From Ceriagrion tenellum (taxonomy: Eukaryota; Arthropoda; Insecta; Odonata; Coenagrionidae): DNA of 64,000 bases. Positions 34,771 through 46,079 of the stretch are shown in pieces. The translations under genes were made by a program, and so were the position numbers. The notes beneath the pieces were generated by a model that did not search any database, was not told where the DNA came from, and saw only the letters and a list, made by a program, of their open reading frames with translations. Position 1 is the first letter of the stretch. Each line of letters begins with the position of its first letter. The stretch spans positions 106,454,539-106,518,538 of the forward strand of contig OY720636.1 in the NCBI GenBank assembly GCA_963169105.1. The letters run 5' to 3'.

Positions 34771-34874
34771 GGGCGTTCGACTCTCAGTCTGAAGGTCGCA
34801 GGCTTGAGACCAAGTGATGACGAATATTTGATATATTATGAATATTGATAGGGTATCACGTAGATGTAGATGTA
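34771..34874 (+). repeat. tRNA-like segment plus a second family A tail
   Basis: 34771-34811 repeats the tRNA-like segment of 28088. After about 35 more bases, GGGTATCACGTAGATGTAGATG (34851-34874), split here only by line, is again the last part of a family A 3' end. The unit therefore carries a tail, a transduced segment and another tail. Confidence 0.6.
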
Positions 34875-34879
34875 TTCAA

Positions 34880-36880
34880 GGGCAGAAGAAAAGTTTTATT
34901 CTTTACCTGAACGCGTTGTATTTGTAACCGATGGCTATTATAAAGGCATGCTCCATGTCTCCATGATCATTCATCGCGTATCAATAAAAAATTCCGAGAT
35001 CCACTACTTACGCCTTACTTGAGTTAGAACTGTCCCTCGTATCGGTTTTCTTAGTTCACTTTAAATGTTAAAGGTAGCGTCACATCGATTCTTGGTCTTC
35101 TGTTGCAGCCTTTTAATTCCTCGCCACTCAAGACGTTGTGCAACCGAGTGACCTCAACCTTCACGTAACAACCCTGCCTTAAATACACCTGAAGATGAGC
35201 GCGGAGAGCTTTGCAAGTGAGACGGCTCATAGCGTGCACGATCGAAACTTCGCAGTAGGAACGACGCCGGAAGACAAAAGCCACGTGTTCTATACGCAGA
35301 AGGGAAGTAATATGTACTCAGCAGATAGCAGTTTAATTACCTTAATGTCCACCCTAGTGTTGTCATTTTATAGACAATTAAGGAAAGGGAGTCTACGACT
35401 CTTCAGAAACTATATTTCCGCCTTCGCAATTTGTATTTAAAGTTTAAACCCTTTTTCAAAAGAACGTCCCTGCAATGATATCGCCTTCCTGGGCTTGTAT
35501 GATTGATCAAAAACACCACCACTTCCTTTAAAACTAAAAGTCATTCAATCACGTGATTTCCCCTCGTCCTAACTTACTTGCCCTAAAAAAACACTCTCAA
35601 AAGTGAAATTTGATGAATAACTCCTGCTACGCAAAAAAAGCTGTAGTCGATCACACCAGAGGTTGAAATAGCTATTTCCGTTTCGTGCTGTCGCAATCGC
35701 TAATTGTGGGTAGAAAATTTAAGTTCTCAAGCAATCATTTTTTTCGAGAATTTTTTTTTCACGACGTGTTAACGCAAATCTTTCACGACTAGATTTCTGA
35801 TACACGAATTAAAAACTAATTAATGATAAACAGCGAACGACGCCATTGACAAACGTTAAAATACTTAATTAAGTAAAACAATAATAGGTCGTCTCGAAAG
35901 AGCGAGGCGATATAGCGATATCATGATATTCACTCATTTAGGCTCTAAATAAAATCTTATACATTTACTCGAGCAATAATTGATTGAATGCATGCATAAC
36001 TTAATAGAGGAACGGCTCTATAAAATTATGTGATACACTATGCATATGGGACTCAAGGGACGGGAAATTCGTTGATCTAGGTCCAACCTTCGGGAACATT
36101 TGCTATCAGACCTAGTTCGAGCTGAAGAAAATATTTACGGGATAAATAATTTAAAAAATAGGGAAAAAATGGGACTTCAAGGTACTGTATTTCATCATAC
36201 GGATACAGCAGATGATAAAATACACTAGAGTCAAATGACGGACTAAATTGAGGATCAGAGAAGTGAGCGACAGGTTGACTGGCGAAAACGAAATTTCAGC
36301 GCGACGCTCCTAAATTTTAATTTACTCAGCAAATGTGGTCTCTTTAGGATATAAAAAAGATGGTTGGAGAATTTTTGCATTCCTAGAGATTTGTGTAAAA
36401 CTTCGCAAAAGAGTTCTCGTTATTGGTATCTTCAGATAAAAGCGAAAACATTTTAACACACTGTATTGATTTTTCAGCGATTAAACGCTATTTTTTTCAC
36501 CCTGAAACTTGACACAAAACATTCATTTCGTAATAATTCGATTTCTTATGAGCTGATTTTATTCTTAATGCGAATTATATAGTTCGTAATTTGATAATTG
36601 TTGTTACAAATATCGAGTTGACGCGAAGGGGCAGGCAAACGAAACAAATGCATTTCAACCAACAAACATTTCGATTACCGCGCCGAAAACTCTAGCCCTG
36701 ACACTTTTAAATTACGGTTAAAAAAATTTAAACATATCTTGTATCATTTATTTTGCTGCCACTATGGTGGGTTTAACCTCAGAAACAGATGCCTTTAAAG
36801 GAAATGTGGTCGAAGAATTGTTTTTGACTTTCTTACAAAATACTAAATTGTTCTCACTCAATTGCCCAAAATAATTTTAT
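34880..36880. other. Unassigned AT-rich sequence
   Basis: One open frame on the minus strand (35051-35284, 77 codons) looks moderately protein-like but has no recognised motif or splice support. Otherwise nothing was found. Confidence 0.3.
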
Positions 36881-37342
36881 TTATTTTCCGACGAAGTCAT
36901 CAATATCTTAAGAACTCCAACATACTATCCTAGATCATGAGAATAAAATACGGGAAATAGATAGTAGAACAGAAAGATTTAAAATTTCGTTTTTCCCGCA
37001 ATCGATAAGAGACAATAATGGCTGCGTTGAGACTTTGAATTCGGTAGGTTGACAGGTAGTGAAGCTGATTTATTCATATGCACCCTTATACATGCTTCTA
37101 AACCTACCGAGTAGTGTTAACATCATGTTTTGCATGATCTCTGCATGACTCTAGTGTCGCGTTTTCATAGTTACATTATAGGTTAATTTTGTAGTTTATG
37201 TAGCATTTGTAGCATACCTATAGTGTACAGCATGTTGGTGAAAGTAAATTCCTTCACTGTAGTTCTTGCTGGTGATAAATCACCCCCTTCCAAACACCCT
37301 TGTGGTGGCAATAAGGGTATTAGTCGATGCTGATGTGCAGAT
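36881..37342 (+). mobile_element. CR1/L2-like LINE family D, 3' end
   Basis: Starts in the RT C-terminus (FSDEVINILRTPTYY, then frame damage) and runs through the family D 3' UTR, with TAGGTTGACAGGTAGTG and the hairpin CACCCTTGTGGTGGC. The tail is diverged (GTCGATGCTGATGTGCAG). Confidence 0.75.
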
Positions 37343-38067
37343 ATACCGCTCCACCTAAAAGAAAAATCACCAGCAGATCGAAGATCGGTCTGCAGATATG
37401 TTAAGTGTCTAAGAAAGAAAGCGTATCCTGAGTGCATTCGCCTAAGTCTTAGGCTGCTTTGGTTTGACGCTGTAAATCATGCCTCTACTGAGAAAGGCTA
37501 GAACTGCAAATTACGCGTGGTCGACAGACTTTTATTTAGCACGCCTCAAAACATCAAACAAAGCAGAACTGTGAACCACGTTAGACACTCACTCTTATTC
37601 TCCCGCATGGGAATGTCAATATTTTGAAGGCGTTTTCTAGAACTGGCATTTCTTGCGGAAGCGCGGCGAGAATGTACTAAAGTCAAGGTTTCCGGGGAGC
37701 GGTTCTTAGCGTTCAAAGGTCATTTCCTCTCACGCCTGAGTGGCTGAGAGTCAAGCCACGTGACCTATGAAGCCTATTAATCCCTCCCCATCCCTCTTAC
37801 AGTATCTCTCGAAATATACAGTCGCTCATCCCCTAACCTCTCATGTTATTTTTTCTAAGGGCTATCAGTCATTCAGATTGAAAAGGAACCCACATATATG
37901 TGAGCAAAGACCAAGAATAGGGTGATTCACGTACCATGACTCCTCAGGCGATGAAGTTCGTCGACTGTAACAACTCGAGTTGGGGGAGTGGTTCACGGTC
38001 CTTGGGAGATCATCCCTATGGCAGACTAGGAGACCTATCTCGAGACGGTTGTGAGAGCAGACGGAAT
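37343..38067. other. Unassigned sequence
   Basis: No gene recognised. It ends at the first copy of a roughly 38-base unit that recurs at 38306. Confidence 0.3.
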
Positions 38068-38343
38068 GAGGTCTCCCATCAGGCCGGGAGAAAGCGTCCT
38101 CAGCTTAATTCTTCATCGACATGATACCCTTCATGCCCGTGGTGTACTGAATGTTGGTGAAAGTTAATTTCTTCATTCAAACTCATGTTGGTGATAAGTC
38201 ACCCCCTGCCAAACACACTTGTGGTGGCTTGCAGGGTAATAAGTAGATGTAGCTGTAGATACGTCACTTTGCGGATTTCGGGAACTACACACTATATTAC
38301 ACTACAGGTCTCCGATTGGGCTGGGGCAAAGCGTCCTCGGCTT
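38068..38343. repeat. Mosaic: short direct repeat, family F, family D, family F, short direct repeat
   Basis: A GAGGTCTCC-x-GGGAGAAAGCGTCCTC unit (38068-38104) recurs as CAGGTCTCC-x-GGGGCAAAGCGTCCTC (38306-38343). Between them lie a minus-strand family F start (38109-38137, CTTCATCGACATGATACC), a plus-strand family D 3' end (38138-38258) and a plus-strand piece of the other end of family F (38259-38304, TACGTCACTTTGCGG). See the finding on this mosaic. Confidence 0.55.
38138..38258 (+). mobile_element. CR1/L2-like LINE family D, 3' tail
   Basis: The last about 120 bases of family D: GTTGGTGAAAG, the hairpin CCCTGCC...GCAGGG with CACTTGTGGTG inside, and tail AAGTAGATGTAGCTGTAG. Confidence 0.75.
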
Positions 38344-38905
38344 AACGTAGTGCGAGCGAGAGAGTTTCCTAATCATAATAGATACCATATTCGTTATATA
38401 CGTTTTAATTTCACCAGCTGTGAGACACACGAATTTAATTTGGCATTATTAATAGTGCAATAATATAGTTTTGCATGACATAAATTGTAAATAATCAAAT
38501 CAAAATACCTAAGAAAGTCTTTAACTTGACTCATTTTTTCACACGGCACGTTTAAAACTCTATCAAAACGGAAGGTTTATTGTGATCCCGAAGAATTTAC
38601 TCCCGTGACAATATGATTAATTTAAAAAAAATAGTTGATAAAACACACAAACTACACGCTGTTGATTTTTTGACTAGATCTAAGGGAAAGAAATACCTTA
38701 TTTTTAATAAAAGGTCTCTCTGGAGTGCATACACATACCATTTCTCACATAAAAGGGATGGTATTTTTTGGCAAATAGCTTCGAAATTAATGTGATGAGG
38801 GGTTGAATTTTCGGTGTCGATGGAAGGGTGATATATTTTTCATTGAAATGTGACCACATTCATTGATTTCTAGGTAAAATGATATTTCGCTCAAACAACC
38901 ATTAA
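38344..38905. other. Unassigned AT-rich sequence
   Basis: Nothing recognised. Confidence 0.3.
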
Positions 38906-39060
38906 TCTTCATCGACGTGATACCATTCGTGCCACCTCAAGTGTGTGGCAGTGAGGGGATTCCTAACCAGACATTTAATAAATAATATCTATCATGAAGT
39001 TATTTGCCAATATACTCATGTAAATTAGTGTATAATTCCCGAATTCCGCTAAGTGACGTA
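38906..39060 (-). mobile_element. Family F element (CR1/L2-like tail), copy 1
   Basis: TCTTCATCGACGTGATACC, then GCCACCTC and GTGTGTGGCAG, are a diverged reverse of the LINE 3' hairpin. The unit ends at CCGCTAAGTGACGTA, exactly as copy 2 does at 39666. The family D copy at 39061 abuts it. Confidence 0.55.
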
Positions 39061-39487
39061 TCTACATCTACTTATTACCCTGCAAGCTGCCAAAAGCGTG
39101 TTTGACAGGGGGTAACTTATCACTAACATGAACTAGAGTGAAGAAACTAACCTTCAACAGCATGCACCACACTATGGGTATACTACAAATGCTACCGACA
39201 CTACTAAAGTAATCTATAATCTAACTAGGTAAACGTGACAGAAGAATCATGCAGGGAACAGGCAAAACATGGTATTAGCACTACGCAAAAGATTTAGAAA
39301 CATGCATTAGGGTGCATTTGAATAAATCAACTACACTACCTGTCAACTAACCTACTTCAAAGTCAAAATGCAGCCATTATGGTCTCTTATCGATCGCGGG
39401 AAAGACGACATCTTAAACCTTTCTGCTCTACAATCTTTTTCCTCTATTTTATTTTCATGATCTGATCTACCGTAATATGTTGGAGTT
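39061..39487 (-). mobile_element. CR1/L2-like LINE family D, 3' end
   Basis: Tail TCTACATCTAC at 39061, hairpin, 3' UTR and a remnant of the RT C-terminus, ending near TACCGTAATATGTTGGAGTTCG-like sequence (39465-39489), the RTPTYYG region. It lies between two family F copies. Confidence 0.7.
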
Positions 39488-39510
39488 CGTTTCGTTTGTT
39501 CGTTGAATAT

Positions 39511-39666
39511 TCTTCGACGAGATGCACTTCATGCCACCTCAATGGTGTGTGGCAGGGGGTGATTCCTCACCAGACGTTCGATAAACGTTGACTATCATTA
39601 TGCTATTTGCTGATATACTCTAATGTAATTTAATGTATAGTTCACAAACTCCGCTAAGTGACGTAT
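39511..39666 (-). mobile_element. Family F element (CR1/L2-like tail), copy 2
   Basis: TCTTCGACGAGATGC, ATGCCACCTCAATGGTGTGTG, and GACGTTCGATAAACG through CCGCTAAGTGACGTAT. About 80 percent similar by eye to copy 1. Confidence 0.55.
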
Positions 39667-39667
39667 G

Positions 39668-40299
39668 TGTTAGGAGATTTTTACATGTAATACAGTGTTT
39701 GTAGTTTTACTCACACGGTATGGACTCTGTATACACATGTATAACCAAGGACGTTCGATATCGATTGTATTTTTACTCGATACAGGTCTTCGCAAACATT
39801 TCCACCACATTTCCGCCATTAATGTGTTCACTGAGTATTTACTGCCATGGTGAACCCAAGAAAAATCAACGAAAATACGACGCAAGTCAGTCATTTAGAA
39901 TACAAATGCACTGCCAAATTAACAAAAGGTTGAAAGTACTATGGTATACTTATGAAGAAGATACTAAAATAAGCAGATTAATGGCGGAATTGTTAACGTT
40001 ACGAAGACCTGTATCGAAGGAAGAATACAATTGATATTGAAGGTCCTTGCCGTATAACAAGTGCATTACTAGCGTAGAGTATTAGCATATCAGCGTATTA
40101 GTAGAGTTCAGTCATGCTACCATATAACAAGATAAAAAATTACAACGCTGCGTATTAGTGATACTTGCGTGTAAGTGTTAGATCAAGAATACTTGCACGT
40201 AAAACATAACAGATTATGGTCCCAAGTAGGCGCTGAAAGTTGAACAAAAATAGCAAAATATACATAAATTCAACGCTACCTAATGCTATCATCAACATT
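39668..40299. other. Unassigned sequence
   Basis: One 104-codon open frame (39720-40034) without a recognised motif. No other feature. Confidence 0.3.
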
Positions 40300-40300
40300 T

Positions 40301-40882
40301 CATCTACATCTACATCTACGTCATACACTGCAAGCCACCCAAAGGGTGTGTGGCAGGGGGTGCTTTCGCACCAGGCATGCATGAATGATAGGGTAGAACA
40401 CCGACATTACACTAAAACCCGCGCACCACACATGCAAAGCGCCAATTAAAAATCTAATACCCAAGAAACATTCAATCTTCAATCGTTCCAACATGCAAGG
40501 GATACAAAGACTACTACTACAGATTCAAAATATCATGCATAAATAAGAACACCAATACTTACATCATGCCTAAATAAGAGAGCAGAATATATAATGAGAA
40601 AGATTTACTGCCTGCCTATGTCAATACTCGAACTATTCATGACGACGATCACAGCTGTTATGGTCCCGAATGGTACGCGGAAAAAATGACATTTTATACC
40701 TATCGGTTCTACAATCTAGCTCTCTAATTTTATTGGCGCGATCTAATCTGCCGTAGTACGAAGGGGTTAATAGTATGTTTTTTACGTCGTCAGTAAAATG
40801 ATTTTCCTGAAATTTATTTAAGAGGTTAAACCTATAATTCAATCTACGCTGTGATAGCGATTCCCATCCTAATTCTTCTAAC
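40301..40882 (-). mobile_element. CR1/L2-like LINE family B, 3' fragment
   Basis: CATCTACATCTACATCTACG tail and hairpin at the low end. The minus-strand frame at 40633-40882 encodes LEELGWESLSQRRLNYRFNL through FFPRTIRDHNSCDRRHE and matches the 43364-45079 copy nearly exactly. Truncated at LEELGW. Confidence 0.85.
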
Positions 40883-40899
40883 ATTTGTGGTGTCATCAA

Positions 40900-41469
40900 T
40901 CATAACTGACGTAATATTTGAGCAATTTATACTCAATAATGACGAAATTATCATAAGAGGTCCAATAAATGACATCAACTGTCATGTGATGAATGTCTAA
41001 ATAAAAGATCACCGTAGTGCGTGGAGTACTGCTTTATATATTGATTTGGGCTGTATCTTTTGATGAAATTTCAGTCATCCTAATATTTTAAATACTCGTA
41101 AAAGTTTATTTGAGCCATAATTGCGGTCAATATGGTTGTGTACCAGTATATTATTAGCTGGATGTGACAGCTACAAATAAAAATTATGCGCACAATATCA
41201 AAGTAAATTTTAAATGCATGAATAACTTTATACGCCAGAAAAAATTGCCAGGACTGGACAAAATATTTTGCATCTAAAAAAACGGGTGCTCAAGTTCCGT
41301 TACCCCGATGAGTAGAATTGCGTCGTTGTATTTGCTTACAGTATCAGCTACGCAGCTTTAAAGCGTTCATGCGGAAAATGGCAAGAGAATTCGCAAGACC
41401 TATGGGATAATGACTTCCAGAAACGTGAAAATTAGTTTGGAAAAGGCCAATTCTAATTGAGCTCCAACA
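40900..41469. other. Unassigned AT-rich sequence
   Basis: Nothing recognised. Confidence 0.3.
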
Positions 41470-42060
41470 TTCATCCAAATGCCAGTTCCCTTACTTCCGG
41501 GTATCTTTTCCTATGTACTCTCTTCATTTGATCCATTGACTTATTCCAGGGTCTTCTTCTGGGTTTTTCCCTCTATTTTGCTTTCAATTATATTCCTTAC
41601 AAACCCATCGTGTCTCAGGGTGTATCCAATTTATCTGGTTCTTCTTTTCTGTATGGTGTTCCATACGGTCCTTTCCTCTTCCACTATTCTGCACACTACA
41701 TCATCTCTTATTTTGTCCGTCCATTTTATCTTCAGCATCTTCCTCCAGCACCAGTTTCCGAAGGCTTCTAGTCATTTGTGGTTAGCCTGTCCAATGGTCC
41801 ATGCTTCAGATCCATAGAGTGCCACGCTCCACACGAATGTCCTCACATGCCGTTTCATGATTTATAGTTTTATCCACTTTGAGCGCAGCAGTTGTCTTTT
41901 GCACATGAACGCCTCCTTAGCTTGGGGTATTCTCCGCTTCACGTCCGTTGTACTTCTTCCATCCCACGTGATGGCAGATGAAGGGATCTAATGCTCTAAT
42001 TACTCTCCACTGAGGGTGGCTTCTACATTCAGCTTCTCTCTTCCAGCATCTTCGTAATAT
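41470..42060 (-). mobile_element. RTE-like endonuclease-RT LINE, 3' half fragment
   Basis: Close in sequence and extent to the fragment at 21518-22225: shared GTATCTTTTCCTATGTACTC-type start, then GGTCTTC and the CATCTTCCTCCAGCACCAG (WCWRRMLK) region, up to CAGCTTCTCTCTTCC (REKLN). It is degraded by frameshifts. Confidence 0.65.
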
Positions 42061-43243
42061 GTTGATATTTTCCAATATTGGCAATCGTCAATGAGAAGAA
42101 CCAACGCAGATTCTAGGATTTTGGCGCAGTTCTCCACACAGAAACTTTGATATGCTAAATGAACACGACGTGCGTGGCTTGAGGCCCTTCTCTTAGAGGA
42201 CTCCAAAATAATAATCCTATAGAAGAGGTGGACCACATAAAGACTTCGGCTCGACTTCACTAAGCAAAAATGTACTTATCCAAAGGAATTTTCATAGGAT
42301 AACGTCTACATACTAGTCAACGAGCCGCTACACAGAGGACGATAACAAAAATAAGTAGAAATACATATTTTCTATTAGTACCAAATTTTTGACAGTTGTT
42401 GCATTGCATTGCAATAATGGAAGAGTGGGCTATGACATTTGCTTTATTTAAACTACTTCTACCGATTTATTTCTTTCGATATTATGCCTCAAACCTTGAC
42501 TGCACCCGACTGCATGTGAAGTGTATTTCTCGGCATCAAATATTTATTTATTAGATTTGCGATTAACACATCGGTATGTTTTCTTTTAAGAGGCTACTGA
42601 TTCGTTGATGAAGTTCTCTCGTTCTTAATTGTCTAAAAGAGGTTTCCAAAAGAGTTAGCAGACTAGTTATAATACATAATAAAATATTTTTACTGATAAG
42701 AGACTCATCTTGTCTCTTCCATTATTCCAGAGATTCAGTGCGGTGTTAAAAAAATTATATCCTCCGTGTGTCCCAGACACTCGCCACATCCGAATTTACC
42801 GACTAATCATAGCCGAACGCGTAGTCTCGGAGTCTCTAGAATTACCATTCGATCAAAAATTTAACGGTGATTACTTTAATTTGTAGTATCAGTAAACATT
42901 TCTATTCGTGCAATATTAAATACTGAAGGGTTCCGAAAACTTTTCTTTCCATTTTAACATCAGAAACGTTTTAAAGGGTATATTTCTGTTAGTGAGTCCT
43001 TCCTATTTTTCGTATCCCTGCGTCTTAGCATGGGGTATTGACGACAATTTAAAGCTACCCAGCGAGTCGAGCGGCTGCCTGACGGGTAGCGAGGCTTGAT
43101 TTAGGTCGGAATTGGAAGGAGTCAGAAATGAGTCCGAATGGCGCTGTGATTACAAACCACAGGATTTAATACGGGAAGAAAAATTTACAAAATGAGCAAC
43201 CCTTGAAACTGGCGCTACCATCAGAGGGGCCCAACCCAACAGT
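42061..43243. other. Unassigned sequence
   Basis: Nothing recognised. Confidence 0.3.
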
Positions 43244-43363
43244 TTCATCTACACCTTCGAAATGCCGTGCAAGTCACCACTAGGGTGTGTGGCACGGAGT
43301 GATTCCACACCAGGCAAGAAGCCCTCATCTCAGCTGAAATCCGAACCCCGCACGTTCTCCCGG
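43244..43363 (-). mobile_element. CR1/L2-like LINE family C, 3' part (left of the nested insertion)
   Basis: On the minus strand this is the family C hairpin (CCGTGCCACACACCC ... GCACGG, diverged) and tail. It breaks at 43363, within the sequence GGCATCCGGGAGAACGTGC known from the copy at 4732, and continues at 45086. Confidence 0.8.
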
Positions 43364-44770
43364 AATGCCCCCGGTCCAGATCAAATACCTGCTCGCGTAT
43401 ATAAAACAATGGCATCAGATATAGCGCCTTACTTAGAATTAATATTTACCAAATCTTTAGTAGATCATGTAGTGCCTAAGGACTGGAGAGTAGCAAATGT
43501 CACACCTATATTCAAAAGCGGCGACAGGGAAGACCCTAGTAACTATAGGCCTATTTCTCTCACATCCATTTCCTGTAAGGTATTTGAACACATAATCGTA
43601 AGCTCCATTATGAGTCATTTAGATAGGGAGGAATTGTTAATAAATAACCAACACGGATTTCGAAAGGGTAGATCTTGCGAAACCCAATTGGCCCTCTTCG
43701 TTCATGACATCTTGCTCTCGGGTGAAAATAATGTCCAAGTTGACGCGATATTCCTCGATTTTAGGAAAGCTTTTGATAAGGTACCTCACGTTAAGTTGCT
43801 CTCAAAACTAGAAGCATATGGAATAGATAAAAACATTATTAGTTGGATTAATCAATTCTTACATGGGCGGGAACAAAGGGTTGTCATAGACGGTATCATG
43901 TCAAACACAGTTAGCGTTACATCGGGTGTTCCTCAGGGAAGTGTAATTGGTCCACTTTTATTTCTCTTGTACATTAATGATATTAGTAACGTCGTTAAAA
44001 GTAAGCTTAGACTCTTCGCAGACGACGCGGTTGTGTATAGGGATATTAACAATTCCGAAGATAGCGACTCGTTAACAATCGACCTACTTGCTATTCATGC
44101 TTGGTGCGAAAAGTGGCAGATGGAACTAAACATAAAAAAGTGCGTAGCAGTCAGCTTTTGGAAAAAGAGAAATTGGCCATTTAGGGCATACAGAATTAAA
44201 AATACAGAAATTATCCACGCCGAGTCTGTTAAGTACTTAGGAGTCACAATTAGTCACGACCTATCTTGGGGAAAACATATTAGGGAAATATGCGGTCAAG
44301 CATATAGGAAGCTAGGCTTTATCAAGAGAGTACTCGGAAAATGTGATGAGAAAGTGAAAGAACGTTGTTATTTTTCAATCGTTAGGCCTCATCTGGAATA
44401 TGCTGTTAGTGTATGGGATCCATACGAAACGGGCTTGATATCAGAGTTAGATCGCGTACAGCGAAGAGGAGCTAGGTTTGTGAAACGATGCTACGATAAG
44501 TTGGCTAGTGTGTCTGGACTGTTAGAAGAATTAGGATGGGAATCGCTATCACAGCGTAGATTAAATTATAGGCTTAACCTCCTAAATAAATTTCAGGAAA
44601 ATCATTTTACTGACGACGTAAAAAACATACTATTAACCCCTTCGTACTACGGCAGATTAGATCGCGCCAATAAAATTAGAGAGCTAGATTGTAGAACCGA
44701 TAGGTATAAAATGTCATTTTTTCCGCGTACCATTCGGGACCATAACAGCTGTGATCGTCGTCATGAATAG
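43262..44770 (+). CDS. Family B reverse transcriptase, with a chimeric N-terminus
   Basis: A 502-codon open frame. Residues 1-34 are antisense family C sequence. From about residue 35 (NAPGPDQIPARVYK) it is a CR1/L2-like RT. Motifs: NYRPISL at 94-100, FRKGRSCETQL at 133-143, the palm motif AIFLDFRKAFDKVPH at 162-176, SGVPQGSVIGPLLF at 221-234 and the catalytic FADD at 252-255. The C-terminal region has VRPHLEYAVSVWDPY and ends FFPRTIRDHNSCDRRHE. There is no frameshift or stop. The amino half (endonuclease) is absent, so it is not autonomous. The ATG at 43262 is a chance start. Confidence 0.8.
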   Translation: MPCKSPLGCVARSDSTPGKKPSSQLKSEPRTFSRNAPGPDQIPARVYKTMASDIAPYLELIFTKSLVDHVVPKDWRVANVTPIFKSGDREDPSNYRPISLTSISCKVFEHIIVSSIMSHLDREELLINNQHGFRKGRSCETQLALFVHDILLSGENNVQVDAIFLDFRKAFDKVPHVKLLSKLEAYGIDKNIISWINQFLHGREQRVVIDGIMSNTVSVTSGVPQGSVIGPLLFLLYINDISNVVKSKLRLFADDAVVYRDINNSEDSDSLTIDLLAIHAWCEKWQMELNIKKCVAVSFWKKRNWPFRAYRIKNTEIIHAESVKYLGVTISHDLSWGKHIREICGQAYRKLGFIKRVLGKCDEKVKERCYFSIVRPHLEYAVSVWDPYETGLISELDRVQRRGARFVKRCYDKLASVSGLLEELGWESLSQRRLNYRLNLLNKFQENHFTDDVKNILLTPSYYGRLDRANKIRELDCRTDRYKMSFFPRTIRDHNSCDRRHE

Positions 44771-45079
44771 TTCGAGTATTGACAATAGGCAGGCAGTTAA
44801 TCTTTCTCATTATATTCTCCTCTTTCTTATTTATGCATGATATTTTGAATCTGTAGTAGTAGTCTTTGTATCCCTTGCATGTTAGAACGATTGGAGATAC
44901 AATGTTTCTTGGGTATTAGATTTGTAATTGGCGCTTTGCATGTGTGGTACGCGGGTTTTTAATGTAATGTCGGTGTTCTACCATATCATTCATGCATGCC
45001 TGGTGCGAAAGCACCCCCTGCCACACACCCTTTGGGTGGCTTGCAGGGTATGACGTAGATGTAGATGTAGATGTAGATG
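43364..45079 (+). mobile_element. CR1/L2-like LINE family B, 5'-truncated copy with intact RT, nested in family C
   Basis: Flanked by (G)AATGCC at 43363-43369 and 45079-45085, a 6-7 bp target duplication. The ORF is open to TAG at 44768-44770. The 3' UTR of about 300 bases ends in the hairpin CCCTGCC...GCAGGG and (GTAGAT)4. This is the best family B copy in the window. Confidence 0.85.
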
Positions 45080-45085
45080 AATGCC

Positions 45086-45345
45086 ATGCGCAGGCCAAAA
45101 GCAGTCGGGATAACTATGCGCGGTCAGACCAGAAACTTGGAGAGTGCTATGTGGACGAACGTGCTACCATGCAGTGCACTACTTAAATACGACTACTGGT
45201 TATAATCACTGCGACAGATAAATAGTTCTACAAGGTACTAAATCATGCAAGAACTATATCATGTCGGAAATTCTATGCGAGGTTAGTAGCTAATAATGAC
45301 TTTAAGATATTTGGCTCAAGTTCAAAAACCTATTCTACCTAGTCA
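45086..45345 (-). mobile_element. CR1/L2-like LINE family C, 3' UTR (right of the nested insertion)
   Basis: It matches, in reverse, the 3' UTR of the family C copy at 58230-58500: GCGCAGGCCAAAAGCAGTC, CGCGGTCAGACCAGAAAC, CGACTACTGGTTATAAT and AAGATATTTGGC. With 43244-43363 it forms one family C copy split by family B. Confidence 0.8.
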
Positions 45346-45349
45346 CGGT

Positions 45350-46079
45350 AAAATTATCCTGGAATTTCGCGAGATTGCAAGTCCCCTACTGCCATTATCA
45401 TGCATGATGACTTCAGCGATTCGTCAATCATCATCGCTTATCATGTGCGCGATAGCAGGGTGGGTGACTCTGCCATTAGTCACTGGTCTACAGCGGTCAC
45501 TACCCTTAGTCGTTAGTATCAAGGGAGAACATCTCACGTCACTTACACCGAACCACGTAATGGTCGTCCAAATACAAAATATTTCATCTATTTGTCTGAT
45601 TAGGCGTTTAAAAACTCTGTGTTCGTTAATCTTATTGGGATAATTTGTTAATATGATTAGGGGATACACGACGGCACATTGAGGAGGAAAGAGGTAAAGA
45701 CAGCCAAGTCTTGATTAACCGAGGATGTGAGGGCTGAGACCAACACGAATAGCCAAGAACTCAGGTAATACGAAAGGCCATGGTGCGAAAATGAACAGCA
45801 ACAAACGACAGAAATTACCCTTATTTTTCGTATCGTTTTATTTTTATTTTATTTTTTTTTTGTTTTGTTTTTTTGTTTTTTTGACATGATTGGGATAAAA
45901 AATCTCTGTGAGTAACCTTTTATTTGGAGATGGACTCACTACCGAGATCTGAAATTCGTTTACATGTGCTGAACACGCTTGGTGCAGCCACAATATTTAG
46001 ATCAGCACCTCGGATGATTCGGGGACTTCGTGAATCGAGAATCGGTTAATCGAGACTACCCACTGGGTTCAGAAAAGAG
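45350..46079. other. Unassigned sequence with a T-rich tract
   Basis: No gene seen. 45836-45882 is a T-rich low-complexity run with interspersed A and G. Confidence 0.35.

Noticed and set aside
35051..35284. 77-codon minus-strand frame that looks protein-like
   Set aside because: No known motif and no supporting splice sites. It may be a chance frame.
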